From contig JAHLWZ010000016.1 in the NCBI GenBank assembly GCA_020536535.1, positions 226,925 to 290,924 on the forward strand: DNA of 64,000 nucleotides, written 5' to 3'. The DNA comes from Pelomyxa schiedti. Its lineage: Eukaryota > Evosea > Pelobiontida > Pelomyxidae. Under the pieces are notes generated by a model that ran no database searches, was not told the origin of the DNA, and saw only the letters and a list, made by a program, of their open reading frames with translations. Shown here in pieces: positions 50,601-61,810 of the stretch. The translations under genes were made by a program, and so were the position numbers. Within the stretch, counting starts at the first letter, position 1, and the number at the start of each line of letters is the position of its first letter.

Positions 50601-52071
50601 GATTGATTGCTCATATGCAGACAACTGCTTGCTGTGGTTCTGTGGTGAGATGAAAGGAAGGAGGTTAGACAGTTTGTCAATGTGTAGAGTGTGGTTTTCT
50701 TGCTCACCCGCCAATTTGATTCCCCAGACACTCGTGTCAACCACACAAGATTTTGCTCTGTCTGGCAAGCAATGAAGTCGTCCCCATCCACAGATGTTTG
50801 GATGTCTGCCACTGTGATTGCACATGAACTGCTTGAATCCATCCATGAATGCAAGGTACTGTGCCTCCAGTTCATTGGCCCAACAGCTTCATGAAGCTCG
50901 ATGTAAAACATCCCTCCCGTTGTTACAGTGCAGGTAACGGCACTCTTGAAATCTATTGTCATTTGGTTAAACTCCTCTCCCTCTTGCTTTTTGCTCCAAA
51001 GAGCAACACAAAAATACCAACAACTGCCGCAGATAAAATAACCTCGTTGCTTGGCTGGAACATCACCATTTCAGCCCACGTGGTTCCGTTGGTTGCAACA
51101 CAAGACATCCAGTGAGGAGCAACCACAAAAACAATGTCAGAAGCCTGTGTTGCAGGCCCTCGGCTGACAGATGGGAGAAGCAGAAACACATCTGTTCCAT
51201 TCGAGACGGCAAGTTTCATGTAGGTGCCGAGTTTTGGTTCAGAGCCAGAAACATTGAAAATGTACAAGTGGTCTTCACAAGTAAACGCTACAAGTGCTTT
51301 GTTTATCAGTGGAGCCCCTGTGAGCGTTGAAAGGTCATCACATGATGGCGCATCATTGCCAGGGAAAATTTGAGTGAGCGTCACATACTGTGACCCCGGA
51401 TCAAGCAACAAAAAGACCCCCGGGTCCAGTTCATCCCATTCCCAATTCTGAGGTGCCACAATAAGGAAAACGTAATACTGTGAACCAAAAATGTTGGGCC
51501 ACATAGTAGGATGGACTTCTGTGCCCCAGCTCTCGCGGAGGCCTTGTGAACAAAAGGGTGAGATAATATTACAAGAATATGTTACACTCACCAAACACCC
51601 CAGCAGTGTCTCTCACAATAGGCGAATTGACATTTGAAGTAACATAAAGGCAATTTACAATGTTATCACAAGTTGTCGGGCGAGTGTATCTGACATATCC
51701 TCCAAGGTCGGCTGGTGGTGGCCAATCATAGGTTCCTGGAAGTGAATGCATGTAAATTCATAGGCAACTGAGCAATAGAAAAAAAAAAAACTGGTGGACG
51801 AGGGGGACCACGAACCACTGTAGAACAACACCAAAGGGTGCCACGAGGAGTACCAAGAAGCAACGTCACCACACCCTGGGCGCTCAACGTGCCCAAACCA
51901 CATTACATCCCACCAATACTCCCATGAAAAACCCGGGTCCGGTCCAATCAATACATCTACTGGATCTGAAGATCCCCTCACCACCGCCGCGTTCCCACAC
52001 CACAATAATACAACAATACAACACGCCCATGTGCTGGGCAATCCACTCACGTTGTCTTTCCCGCGCCGCAT
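44626..52071 (-). CDS. Very large receptor kinase (TKL type) with repeat-rich ectodomain
   Basis: About 7.4 kb with many short introns. The first exon gives a signal peptide (STWACCIVVLLWCGNAAVVRG). The ectodomain has propeller- or sandwich-like stretches (QYYVFLIVAPQNWEWDELDP; SDIVFVVAPHWMSCVAT), then four or more Cys-rich PSI/EGF-like units (CNWCRDLGVCQASSCVSC; CNWCNNVEMCLPLSQWC; CNWCSSTQTCIPIS). More beta repeats follow (AVSVDMEAGLFYVVGAGKNV) and Ig/filamin-like segments. At about 46800-46690 lies the membrane helix GIILLSTILPISFIVGCGLV followed by LYLISRKKR. Inside are an MSP-like beta segment (FSDPKLHFGYTTRQAPVAEQ; ITVTNNSESKYMFTFFPP), then the kinase: DPDEFTLFSPPVGEGSFGAV, VAIKMLKNQ, HRDLKPDNLL, IDFGTTRDI, GTPVYMAPELL and DVYSFGVMMWSLMSDKEPY. 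Lys, HRD and DFG are all present, so it should be active. The kinase end ...SRHSHKHKHTHDNGES is basic. Treating this as one gene rests on continuous open exons in one orientation; two adjacent genes cannot be excluded. Confidence 0.8.
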
Positions 52072-52317
52072 CGTTGTTCGTAGCGTGCTCGTTGGTTGTT
52101 TCGTTTTGTTTTTTTTTTTTTTTTGTTCGTTCTGTTTTTTGGCTGTAAGTTTTGTTGGTATTCCGACTAATTTCTGCCAACTGGATAATCCCAAAATCTG
52201 GTGGGGTTCAGGAACTACAGTTGAATCGATGAAAGGTCCACAGCCCTAACTAAGGCTGTACCATCTTCCAGTCTGGCAGGTGTCAAACACAACTAAATTA
52301 AATTAAAAGTCGGTGTG

Positions 52318-55295
52318 ATGGTGGTGTCGGCGGGGCCGGCGATCTCGTCGTTGGTTACGCTGGTTGTATGCTGGGGTGTTGCTGAGGTGCTTGGGGGGCA
52401 GAGAATAACGTTGTCTTTGGGTAATGGATCTTACGCTGTTGCCATTGATGGCACTACTTGGTTGGACGGGGGACCCGTCGGCGTACGTCACAACTCAAAG
52501 TGGTACACGACTATGGACGGCACTTTGGTGTTGTGTGAGCAGGAGAAGTATGTTTTTTTATTTTTTATTGTTTGTTATTTTTTATTTTTTTTTTTTCTTT
52601 TTTCTTCCTGGCATCGAGACGAGGAAACGAGGATTACATTTGCTCAAGGGATATAGGTCCGTTACTGGAAGTGATTCCCTTGGGCAGTATACTGCTACTC
52701 AATGGAACTACTGCCAAGCATCTGACGCAACCACAATAATGGAAGTAGTATTCAAAACGTGTGGATTTGACTTACCTCGCCTTCTGTGACAAGCAATCAG
52801 ATATACCAGTATCCCTGTGATTACGTTTGAACAGTCCTTCCCGAAAGATCTTGTTAGCACATCAACTTATTCCAGCAGTAGTGTCTCAACGTGCTTTCCC
52901 TCTTTCAATGTTGCCCTGGAAGGAATCAACTTCATCACTTACACTGGTGAATTTGCTGAACCACTTCTTGGTACATGGGGTGATTCCAGTTATCCAGTAT
53001 TTCATTGAGTGGAAAATCCAAAAAAGTTCACTCATCTAAATAAAGGGAGGTCTAACTGGGGGCGTCCCTTTATGTCTGTATGACAGTGCCCTAAAGTCGA
53101 TTGTCATATCTCCTTTGACGAACTTTATGACTGGAATTCAAGAGGAGTGAGTAAACAAGTAAAACGCCAGAAACTAACATATAAAGGTCCTCCTATTTCG
53201 ATGCCCTTTCATGTGGCATACAAGGAAGAATAGATTCAATCCCAGCCGGATTTTCCCATACAACCATAATCAGTTTTGATACAAGTGTAACCCAAGCCTT
53301 TTATGACTGGGGTTCTCGTTTGCTTCAATACTCTGGGAAAGGGAGGAATGACAATTTTGGTTTGTGATTTGCCCCACAGACCTGTCCTAATATACTTTGC
53401 AGACCTCATGGCCAAAATTCTTGGCTACAGCACCAACAAGTATGGTGTACGTACTTAGGCGGCAATCCGTTAAATATGTTTTCCAGTGGTGCATATTACT
53501 ATTACCAAACTGAAACTCTCAAAACATATGAGCAAACCATTCTTGATATATATGCTGAGCAGTCATCCCTGATGGGGCCCAAGTTTTATCAGGTAGGGGT
53601 TATGACTTACTACCCTCTACTAAATATTATCTGCTGTAGTTTGACTCCTGGTGGTACTTCACAGGCTATTATGGCGGTGTAAAACTTTGGTGATTTTTCC
53701 CCCGTATCTTTCTCGTTTAACATAGCAATAGGGAGCCACGCAAAGAAGTATTCCCTGATGGGATGGAATATATTCACGAAAGCTTGAATTATTCTCCTCT
53801 AATGCTCCAAAGCTCGTAAGTATTTTCCGTCATGAAGAAAAAATAATCAATATTTTCTAGATACTTTAGCCCTGATACAGATTATGCGTCTAACTTCTCC
53901 TTCATAAGTGAGAGAAAATGCTCTATCCCTCTAAACCAGGATGTGTAAGTCTAACATACCCTTGGGATGAGCACACTTTAACCGAATCTAGGTACGACTA
54001 TATGTTTGGAAAAGCTCTCTCCTGGGGGATGCTTATGTACGAACAGGATGACTTGGCCTACACGTTTTCTGCTATGGATGCCACGCAAACAAGTCTCACT
54101 GTTGCACGAGACTGGCTCATAAATATGGGGAATGCTGCCAAGAAATTATCCCTTCCAGTCCAGGTATTGTGCACCCTGAGCGGCGTTTTCATTGAGGCAT
54201 TTTCGTAGTATTCATCTGCGTATCCGAACCACCTACTTGAAAGTACAGAGATACCATCAGTAATTACCGCACGGACCTCGGCTGATTACCAACCAGGAAA
54301 CAAGCAGTGGCAGGTATATTACCAGTCCAGAGTCTCCTTAATTTCTTGCAGGTTTTTTTTGGCAACTTGCTTGTTTGGTCTTTAGGTCTTGTACCTGTCA
54401 AAGATACATTTTGGACTTCCTCACAGGAACTTGGTTGCAGGTTATATGCCGCTTTCAACTAATAACAGGCACATAACATTGGCAATAGCTACACACTCTG
54501 TGATGAACCTAATACTGAGTTACATGCCCTTGTATCTGCACTTTCATCAGGCTCAATCATGACAGGAGACAAACTGGACCACACAAGTGCAGATATTCTA
54601 CGCAAAACGTGCATAAATGATGCTGTCCTATTAAAACCAGACATTCCTGCAATTCCTATTGACATGTAAACATTCTTGGTATCACCTTGAATACTAACTC
54701 TTGCAGTGTATTTGACCAGTTCAGTACCACCCCTGTAACAGCACAGCTAGCGCATACGTATGCCGTTATCTCAGGAATGACGTGGAGTTACGTGTTTGCA
54801 GCAGAACTACCATGGGCTATTCAACTCTACCCTTCTTCGTTGGAATTGGCTGGCGTTAATCTTGTGGCAGTGGACTACTTTGATGCTCCTACATCTCCCA
54901 TAACAATGAACGACACTCTTCCACTGCACATTGCAAGCATTCCAACCGTTGCAGCTCACACACAAGTTCCTTTCAAATATTACGTTGTATGTTCTCTTAC
55001 ATCAAAATTCCACCGAGTAACATAACAGCAGATTGCCCCAGTTTTGCAGTCAGGATGGACCCTTTTTGGGGATATGACCAAGTATTTATGTGTAGCCCAC
55101 CCCCGAATCAGCTCCATAGCAAACACCGCCACGAGTGTAACGGTAACTCTCTCTGGGACTGAGGGTGAGGTAATCACTGTCTCAGCCATTCCACCCTCAT
55201 CCTCTTCATTTGTAACTGGCACCTGCACAATTCCAGCTGGCACAACCGAGTGCACAGTAACCTGTTCATGTTCGTCTACTTGTGTGTGTGCTTGA
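52318..55295 (+). CDS. Secreted glycosidase-like protein (uncharacterised family)
   Basis: Signal peptide: ISSLVTLVVCWGVAEVLGG. Exons then encode an N-terminal beta region (NGSYAVAIDGTTWLDGGPVG; SSSVSTCFPSFNVALEGINF; CGIQGRIDSIPAGFSHTTII). A TIM-barrel-like core follows: YQTETLKTYEQTILDIYAEQ, the striking FDSWWYFTGYYGGVKLWEP (intron-spanning), VFPDGMEYIHESLNYSP, ECSIPL-like ERKCSIPLNQDV, GKALSWGMLMYEQDDLAYTF, ATQTSLTVARDWLINMGNAA, RTSADYQPGNKQWQ and GLVPVKDTFWTSSQELGC. A C-terminal beta domain has LHIASIPTVAAHTQVPFKYY. I recognise the FDSWWY...YEQD...ARDWL pattern from a widespread, uncharacterised secreted eukaryotic family that looks like the raffinose-synthase/alpha-galactosidase clan. Asp in YEQD and FDSWWY are candidate catalytic residues (inference). 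About 15 exons; some borders approximate. Confidence 0.75.
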
Positions 55296-55382
55296 GTTGC
55301 TTCAAGCAAAAAACCACACAAAGGGAACAAAAATATAGTTTTGTATTTATCCCATAGCAACACAACTTCAAACAAAGGTTCC

Positions 55383-56435
55383 TTAGTCATAGTGTTGTCT
55401 CAGGTGCATTTCTTCAGAGGATTTCCAATAGCCATGAGGGGCATCAGTTCTCCAGGAGCTTTGACCAAACTTCTTCACTTTCTGTGAAACGTTAAATATT
55501 GGTGAAGATGCATTTTTAGTTTTTGTAGTATTGGATTGTTGTGTGGAGAATGTAGTGAATTGGGCAGTGACTAACCCTTTTCTCGCGCTGCTGTGAAGTT
55601 TCGCGTGATGCCTTCTCTCTTTGCTCGTATATATCAAACAATTTCCTTTCGGCGGCAAGGTCTTTCTCCAAGGATAACTGGGTGCCATTTGGGTTAGAGG
55701 AAGATGCGCAGTAGAAAGAGTACATACCCTTTCAGCAAGTTGGGGAGTGATTGGGTCCGGTTTGACCTCAACTTCCTCCGGTGGGGGAGCTTCCATGGGC
55801 TTGATTTCAACAGGTGCTTCATTCTTAGCCTTCAAAAATGACGGAAGAGCCTTGCTCTCAAACCCCAGCAACGGTGGTGGCAAATTCTTTTAATATATGT
55901 ATATATCAAGAGAGGGTAGAAAGTATATTGTGGAAAAATAATGTCAGTACCAGGCATCCAGAATTAAAAGATATAAACACAGAGAGAAGGAGGTGGAGTT
56001 ATCAACACACACGACTTTCCTCTTCTTAGCAGCCATCAATGCAGCCGCGGCAGACACACTTTGTTGTTGTTGATGATGATTTGGTTGCTCGGAATCATCT
56101 TTGTCTCGCTTCATTGGCAGTTGCACCACGTCATCCTCGCCCTTGGTCACACTCGTATTCACATTCGCAGGTGGGGAGGGTGTGTCCTGTGTTTTGCCTT
56201 GTGTAGTAGCAGTGGTTGTGGTTGTGGTTGGGGATGGTGATGTGTCGGGGGCGCTCGGTGTACGAGTGCCACTCGTAGTCGTTGGTTTGTTTGTTGTTGT
56301 TGTTGTTGCTACTGCTGGGGCAGAAGCTGCTGGTGAGTCTGAATTGTGGGACGTTGTGGTGGCATCGGGAGCATCGCTTTCGGCGCCACTGTTGCCGCCT
56401 TCGTCGTCCGATGAACCGTACCCCACAAGTGACAT
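55383..56435 (-). CDS. Low-complexity nuclear protein with conserved-looking C-terminus
   Basis: The start MSLVGYGSSDDEGGNSGAES resembles the opening of several small splicing-linked proteins such as PRCC. Thr/Pro/Ser sequence follows, then a basic-acidic patch with MAAKKRKVVC. Later exons give NLPPPLLGFESKALPSFLKA, PPPEEVEVKPDPITPQLAER and a charged helix (LEKDLAAERKLFDIYEQREK). The end is KVKKFGQSSWRTDAPHGYWK followed by SSEEMHLRQHYD. The KKRK motif suggests nuclear import. I do not match the C-terminal block to a named domain; the PRCC resemblance is limited to the first dozen residues and 'LPPPL..F.SKALPSFLK'. The start is 89 nt from the nibrin start on the other strand. Confidence 0.72.
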
Positions 56436-56524
56436 GTTGTCCGGGCTTTAATGTCTCCCTCGGCTGGAAGCCCAAAACGGAAAAAGAAAAGGGTCAATAG
56501 AAAAAAAAGCCCAGGCAGACGAAG

Positions 56525-58949
56525 ATGTGGGTGTTGAAGGGTAACGGAGCAAACAACAAGGACAAGCGGTACTGCCTCCTCGGTGGCATGGACTACACTC
56601 TAGGCAGAATAAGTACACACGTTTTTCTTTTTTTTTTTTTTTTTCTACCGTTTATGTGTGGATTAGACTGTGACATTATGCTGGAGGATAGATCTGTTTC
56701 CAGGGTACACGCAGAAATAAGGGTACCCCCTTGCCCTAAGGAAAAGCAAAGCGACCCAAATATCAAGCCTGAACTCATGCTTTTTGACAAGTGGGTACCC
56801 CCAAAAACACCTTAAAAATATCCTTGATAATTGAATAAATACCAGGTCACTCATTATCCCTCCTGTTTGCAGGTCCAAGTTTGGAACTTTTCGAGTTACT
56901 TCTTCTGGTGACATAAGAGTGACCCCCAATCAAAGCACCACTGTTCGTGATGGCGAGGTTATTAAATTTGGATTGGCTGGTTTGGTGTTCTTGGTGTGTT
57001 GGGAGGGTGCATACATGTGCTTCTCAGGGCCTGTACACCTGGACCATGTTCCCACAGAAAAAATTGGTACTACTCTGGCACCTGTCGGCCTTCTCACACT
57101 ATTTTACAAGGCTATATTGTGGTAAGTCCAGAGCATGCGACACATCTGATTACCCAGGAGCTTTCGCTGACTCCCAAGACAGTTATTGGTTGGCCAACCT
57201 CATAACAACGCAATAAATAAATCACTGTGTTAACAAGTTCAAGGAATTGGTCGCGCAATTCCTCTTGTGACGCCGGAGTGGATTTCTTCAGCAAACCAGA
57301 AGAAAATCACTCTTGAAAACGGCCTACCTGACTGTCATTCGTATGTAACAGCTGATAGATGATATCATTTCTTTGGCAAAGGATCCAACCAATTGTTTGA
57401 ACAGGTTTCTCCCACCAATAGCTTCTGATTACGTGGAAGCCCTTCAGACTTTTAATCTGCACCCAGTTGCGCAAAGAAAAACCCTTTTCTCTGACATGAA
57501 TTTTGTCTTCCTTGACCATTCACAAGTAAAGTGGTAATCCGATCACAGTGCTTTCACTGCCTTAAATCCTTTTTTAAGTATCAGCTATTATCTGGAATGG
57601 TAGCTTGCTGTAATGGTCATAATTGGACGTGGTTCACCTCTCCTGATCCACCAGAAAATTTGGATCAGTGCAAAAAGATTTTTGCTGTTTCTCCAGCACC
57701 CGAAAATATCAGTCCCCAAACAGAGAGAAAGCTCCATACGGTATTCTCCATACAGAAAACCTTCCTTGTTAATCCTTCTTAGCTGAAATCCGAACTGAAT
57801 GCTACAATAATCCCAGAAGACCAAATAGCGATGTGTATTTTGATGGTTTCTGTCTCTCCTTTGTCACCTGCTCTTTGTAAGGAAAAACTTCTTACCTTCG
57901 CCCTAGTAATCATGTTCCAGCAGCCTCCTCAGGGGGTAACGAAGGTTCCGAAAGTCCAACTGCAACAGTTCCAAAGCAACAACCTTTACCTGCCACTCCT
58001 GTTACCAAGTACTCTTCCAACTCTACTCAAGCCAAGAGTGCAACGTCGACAGTCAAAAAAACGTCCCCAAAGCCAGCAGAGAATGCAAAGACAACCAGCA
58101 GTGCAGCTAACGAATTCAAGCGTCCCACGACCCCACCTTCAGTCCCTGCAGAGCCAATCCCTTCACATGCAAGACAGTCCCAACATACTCCCCCCAGTGT
58201 CAGCAAGGCTACTCCTGGTTCTGGGCCAAAAGTCTCACCGACTCGACAGACCGAACAACAACCCGCAGAGTTCAAACCAGACGACGACACAACGAAACGC
58301 AGAGAATCAAGAATACCGTCCAATTCCCCAACAAAAGCAGGTGCTGATGATGCAGAAGCACCTGAACTATCGGCATCAGAGTCTCCAAAGAAAGAAAAAA
58401 GGGAAAGTCTCATGCAAGTGACTACTCAACCCCTGATGCGCGAACCAGTAGCAAAGCAATTCAGGAAGGTTCGGTTCAGCACTTATCTCCTAACCTGCCC
58501 TAACAACAAAAACAGTCCTCGTGCACGCCCGAAAAAAGAAGGACAGTCATGCTGCGGCCCAAAGACACCGACCCTTTTTCCGCGTCTTCTACACAACAAC
58601 AGAACGACGCCGCTGACTCTCCACACCCACCCCATTCCCATTCCCACCCCCATCCGCACCCTCACACCCATTCTCACTCAGCCACAACAACAACAGCACC
58701 AAGCCGCAACAAGCCACGCACTGGCACTGACCACGTGCACTCACCCAAGGACGACAGTGATGAGGAGCTTCCTGTCATTCCTCCTCGATTCACATCACCC
58801 CCATCCACCTCACCTCGTGAGCCAACCACAAAGAAGTCTCGTCGTTCGTGAGTCCTCGTTATCTAAGTTTCAGCGAAAATCCAAAAAATATTTTTTCCGC
58901 TGTACCGCACCCAGCAGACATTCTAAATAACGTACGCCAGTGGACTTAA
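56525..58949 (+). CDS. NBN: Nibrin (NBS1), MRE11-RAD50 partner
   Basis: DNA double-strand-break sensor subunit that recruits ATM to MRE11-RAD50. The FHA domain runs through the first exons: MWVLKGNGANNKDKRYCLLG and MDYTLGRI, then DCDIMLEDRSVSRVHAEIRV, SKFGTFRV and DGEVIKFGLAGLVF. All the phosphopeptide-binding FHA landmarks (GR, S..H) are present. The first BRCT follows, with GYIVVSPEHATHLITQEL, GIGRAIPLVTPEWI and SYLPPI. The nibrin linker then reads AQRKTLFSDMNFVFLDHSQY and a second BRCT begins QLLSGMVACCNGH. The rest is a disordered Ser/Pro/Lys region (57930-58850) with a His-Pro-Ser-rich stretch near 58620-58685. A last exon entered through a GTGAGT intron at 58849-58875 ends NPKNIFSAVPHPADILNNVR and QWT. 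MRE11- and ATM-binding motifs are expected near the C-terminus but are not clearly identifiable. Frames in 57880-58550 rest on composition. Confidence 0.85.
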
Positions 58950-59080
58950 GGGGTGCTTGGTGGATCACGTAACATCTCCTGTGGCTTGGTGGATCCTCCC
59001 CCGGATCCCTCTCACAACTCTTGAGGGATATGACAACAACAAGGATCCTCTTTGGCCTCGATATATATGATGCCGCAGGT

Positions 59081-59156
59081 CCAGCCCGGCTCGTACCAGC
59101 CACAGCACATCCACCCCGCCCCCTCCCCTCCCCAGCCCGCTGCTTGTGTCCCTCAG
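59081..59156 (-). pseudogene. relic fragment of the private family
   Basis: About 75 nt closely match the 'DVLRLEYEPGW' coding segment of the two downstream copies. The + strand reads CCAGCCCGGCTCGTAC, then CAGCC.CAGCACATCCACC and CCGCCC, ending GTCCCTCAG, parallel to 60056-60123 and 61461-61533. A two-base gap breaks the frame. It lies in the 295-nt spacer between nibrin and the intact copy, which holds nothing else I can support. Confidence 0.6.
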
Positions 59157-59244
59157 TACTGGTTTACGGTGAGATTCCTGTCAAGTCGCCCATCTTTTTG
59201 TTTTTTTTTGCTGAATCAGGTTATTGAAGAGACGTACCTTTTCC

Positions 59245-60687
59245 TTAGTCCACAAAAAAGAAGTGTTGTTGCATGTATGGAAGCCAACTGGGAGAGCAAC
59301 TCAGGGTGAAAATAACAAAACCAGAACGAGCATCAACCACACTCATCTTCCTGTTTTGTCCCTCACTAGCGGTGATTTGAACCAAGAAACCACACTCACC
59401 AACAACAAACGCTGTTGTATGCACAACTCTCATTGGTTTCTCAGTGTCATTGCAATCCCACAGCTCATACCGCAGCCTCTGGTATGAAATGCAGAAGAGT
59501 GAGTCACTCAAACGTGACAGTTCCCAGCAGTCTCCAGAAAGACCCTTCACTGTTCCACTGGGGCTCATATCCACAACGAATACATGAGATGGAGCTCTCA
59601 CAGCAGGTACGTGGGCCCATATTTGGATCACACAAACCTGCAAACCAGTCTTCGTGATCAGAATGAATCCGTCACGAATCTTTCCTGCCGGCAAACTTCT
59701 GGCCACAGAGCACGCCACATACAGATTCCCACTTGAGAATGTCTGTTGTGCATCCACAACAAGTAGCCTCTTTTCATGTGTCCCAAGCTCCACCAAACTT
59801 GGGCGCAACACCACCAACAGTTCATCGGGGTTTGATTTGCCCATGCCCAGAAACTCCACACTCTCTGGATTCACCGCAACAGTGACAACAACACTCCGCG
59901 GCGTGGGCAGCCCACCTGCTTGCATTTGCATTTGCACCTGCTCCCTACCCTGCTGTGATGAGGATGATGAAGATGGCACCACGAGACTCTGGACACACAG
60001 CAGCCCTCTCGACTCATCGATCCCACACCACCACCTCCTGTTGATGCTGTAGCACCAGCCCGGCTCGTACTCCAGCCGCAGCACATCCACCCCGCGGCCC
60101 CGGCTGCTGCTGACGTCCCTCAGGACAAACCCCTCGTCGCCCCGCGGGAAGACAACGTGGCGGTCGGCGTCGGCCCACCCTCGGCCGCTGGGCCGGTCCT
60201 CCTCCAGGCCGTAGGAGACCCCCCGGGGGGTGACGCTGAGGAGCAGCGGGGACACGCCCGCGTAGTGCACCAGGCTGTCGTAGGCGTCGCTGGTGCCCAT
60301 GGGGACCACGAGTCGCCTCTCGGCGGCCGCCACGCAGAAGTCCCACAGGACGCGGAGCAGGGAGGGCGTGAGGACACGCGAGGGGGGGCTCTTGGCCCCG
60401 CACCGTGGGTGCGTCGACGTGGCCAGGGCGAGGAACTGGTCGCGGGCGCGCAGGGTCACTGTGACGACTGGCAGTCGCGGTGGCCCGCAGTGGGGGGTGC
60501 GATACCTGCCCTTGGAATTGCCCGTGGGTTTTTTACTGTAAAAACCAGAACCCGAACAAAGGGGACTGTTGCCAGAGCACAGCACACCGTAGTCCACCTT
60601 GACCCAAGACAAATCCCTCGTATCTGTGGTGCTAAGCGCCGTAACCACCCAACACCACCAGGAAATAACGAATAAGTTCGAATACAT
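59245..60687 (-). CDS. Intact private-family protein (single-exon, function unknown)
   Basis: A single 480-codon frame. The central region is beta-rich with repeated strand motifs: DQFLALATSTHPRCGAKSPP, DAYDSLVHYAGVSPLLLSVT, VDVLRLEYEPGWCYSINRRW, DESRGLLCVQSLVVPSS, VVVTVAVNPESVEFLGMGKS, EKRLLVVDAQQTFSSGNLYV, YELWDCNDTEKPMRVVHTTA and VVDARSGFVIFTLSCSPSWL. Recurrent '[VL]VVDA..' and 'W....' blades hint at a beta-propeller, which is inference. The DNA of the first half is unusually GC-rich (60050-60480). The true start may lie inside the frame: the first 30 residues are hydrophobic and unconserved, and the next upstream family landmark is the RDQFLALAT block, so any ATG before it is possible. 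A fragment of the same family opens the window and a broken copy lies just upstream. I recall similar sequences from archamoebae but cannot verify it. Confidence 0.7.
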   Translation of the reverse strand: MYSNLFVISWWCWVVTALSTTDTRDLSWVKVDYGVLCSGNSPLCSGSGFYSKKPTGNSKGRYRTPHCGPPRLPVVTVTLRARDQFLALATSTHPRCGAKSPPSRVLTPSLLRVLWDFCVAAAERRLVVPMGTSDAYDSLVHYAGVSPLLLSVTPRGVSYGLEEDRPSGRGWADADRHVVFPRGDEGFVLRDVSSSRGRGVDVLRLEYEPGWCYSINRRWWCGIDESRGLLCVQSLVVPSSSSSSQQGREQVQMQMQAGGLPTPRSVVVTVAVNPESVEFLGMGKSNPDELLVVLRPSLVELGTHEKRLLVVDAQQTFSSGNLYVACSVARSLPAGKIRDGFILITKTGLQVCVIQIWAHVPAVRAPSHVFVVDMSPSGTVKGLSGDCWELSRLSDSLFCISYQRLRYELWDCNDTEKPMRVVHTTAFVVGECGFLVQITASEGQNRKMSVVDARSGFVIFTLSCSPSWLPYMQQHFFFVD

Positions 60688-60732
60688 ACGGGAAATTCGA
60701 TGTTTGAAACAACCACAAAAATTTCTAAGAGA

Positions 60733-61585
60733 TTAGAAATCGATTTCCGTGTTGCAGTGATTTTTAATTCCCTCATCATTGGTGATTTGAACCAGGAAAC
60801 CACACTCACCAACAACAAGCTCTGTTGTATGCACAACTCTCATTGGTTTCTCAGTGTCATTGCAATCCCACAGCTCATACAGCAGCTTCTCATATGAAAT
60901 GCAGAAGAGTGAGTCACTCACACGCGACAGTGTGCATCCTTCCAAGCACTGCCCACAAAGCCCCTTCACTGTGCCACTGGGTGTCATTTCCACAACGAAT
61001 ATAAGAGTTGGAGCACTGTTGGCAGGTATGTGGTGGGCCCACACTTGGATCACACAAACTTGCACGCGGTCTTTGTGATCAGAATGAAACCCTCACTAGT
61101 CCTTCCTGCAGGCAAAATTCTGGCCACGGAGCACATCACAGACAGGTGACCACTTGAGAATGTCTGTTGTGCATCCACAACAAGGATCCTCTTTTCGTGT
61201 GTGCCATATATCCCCACACCTGGTCGCAACACCACCACCAGTTCATCAGGGTCTGACTTGCCAATGCCCGGAAACTCCACACTCTCTGGATTCACTGCAA
61301 CAGTGACAACAACACTCCGCGGCGTGGGGGCTGATTGCAATTGCACCCGCCCCTGCTCCCGATCCTGCTGTGATGGTGATGATGGCACCACGAGCCTCTG
61401 AACACACAGCAGCCCTCTCGACTCATCGATTCCCCACCACCTCCCGTTGACGCGGTAAGTCCAGCCCGGCTCGTACTCCAGCCGCAGCACATCCACCCCG
61501 CCCGCTTCCCCGCCTCAGCCTGGTGTCCCTCAGGAACAACTGGACCCCTCGCAGGCGGGTGACGTGGCGGTCGGCGTCGGCCCAC
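60733..61585 (-). pseudogene. broken tandem copy of the private family
   Basis: Homologous to 59245-60687 from its WADADRHV block to near its C-terminus, but in three different frames. WADADRHV... and the following 30 residues are in one frame. DVLRLEYEPGWTYRVNGRWW through GFILITKT are in another. QVCVIQVWAHHIPAN through CGFLVQITNDEG are in a third. The second break (about 61060-61070) is a one-base deletion relative to the intact copy (KTGLQVCVIQ becomes KTACKFV and a stop). The N-terminal 200 residues of the intact copy are absent upstream of 61585, and the C-terminal VVDA..GF end is also missing. No GT...AG pair would repair the frames. Confidence 0.8.
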
Positions 61586-61810
61586 CAGCAGCCCCCAGTT
61601 GCCCTTTTTTTTTCTTTACTCCACTGTGGGTGCTTCTGGAAAACATTCAAAAGAGTCCCAGTGCAATCAGAAACCAGGAGTCTCTGCTGTGCATCTTAAG
61701 ATGAGCTTGTTTCTTAGTGAAATCACTCAGAGGGGACACTTCCCCTTTGCTCGTGTCTGCCCCATATCAAATGCAAGGAAAACAACGTTTTTCTGTAGTT
61801 GGCCGTTCTC

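Noticed and set aside
59052-59309. + strand frame with Pro/Gln-rich opening over the relic
   Set aside because: The underlying DNA is explained as a fragment of the minus-strand private family; no further coding support.
60014-60403. Arg/Pro-rich alternate frames in the GC-rich part of the private-family gene
   Set aside because: Stop-free by composition; the 480-codon frame has paralogue support.
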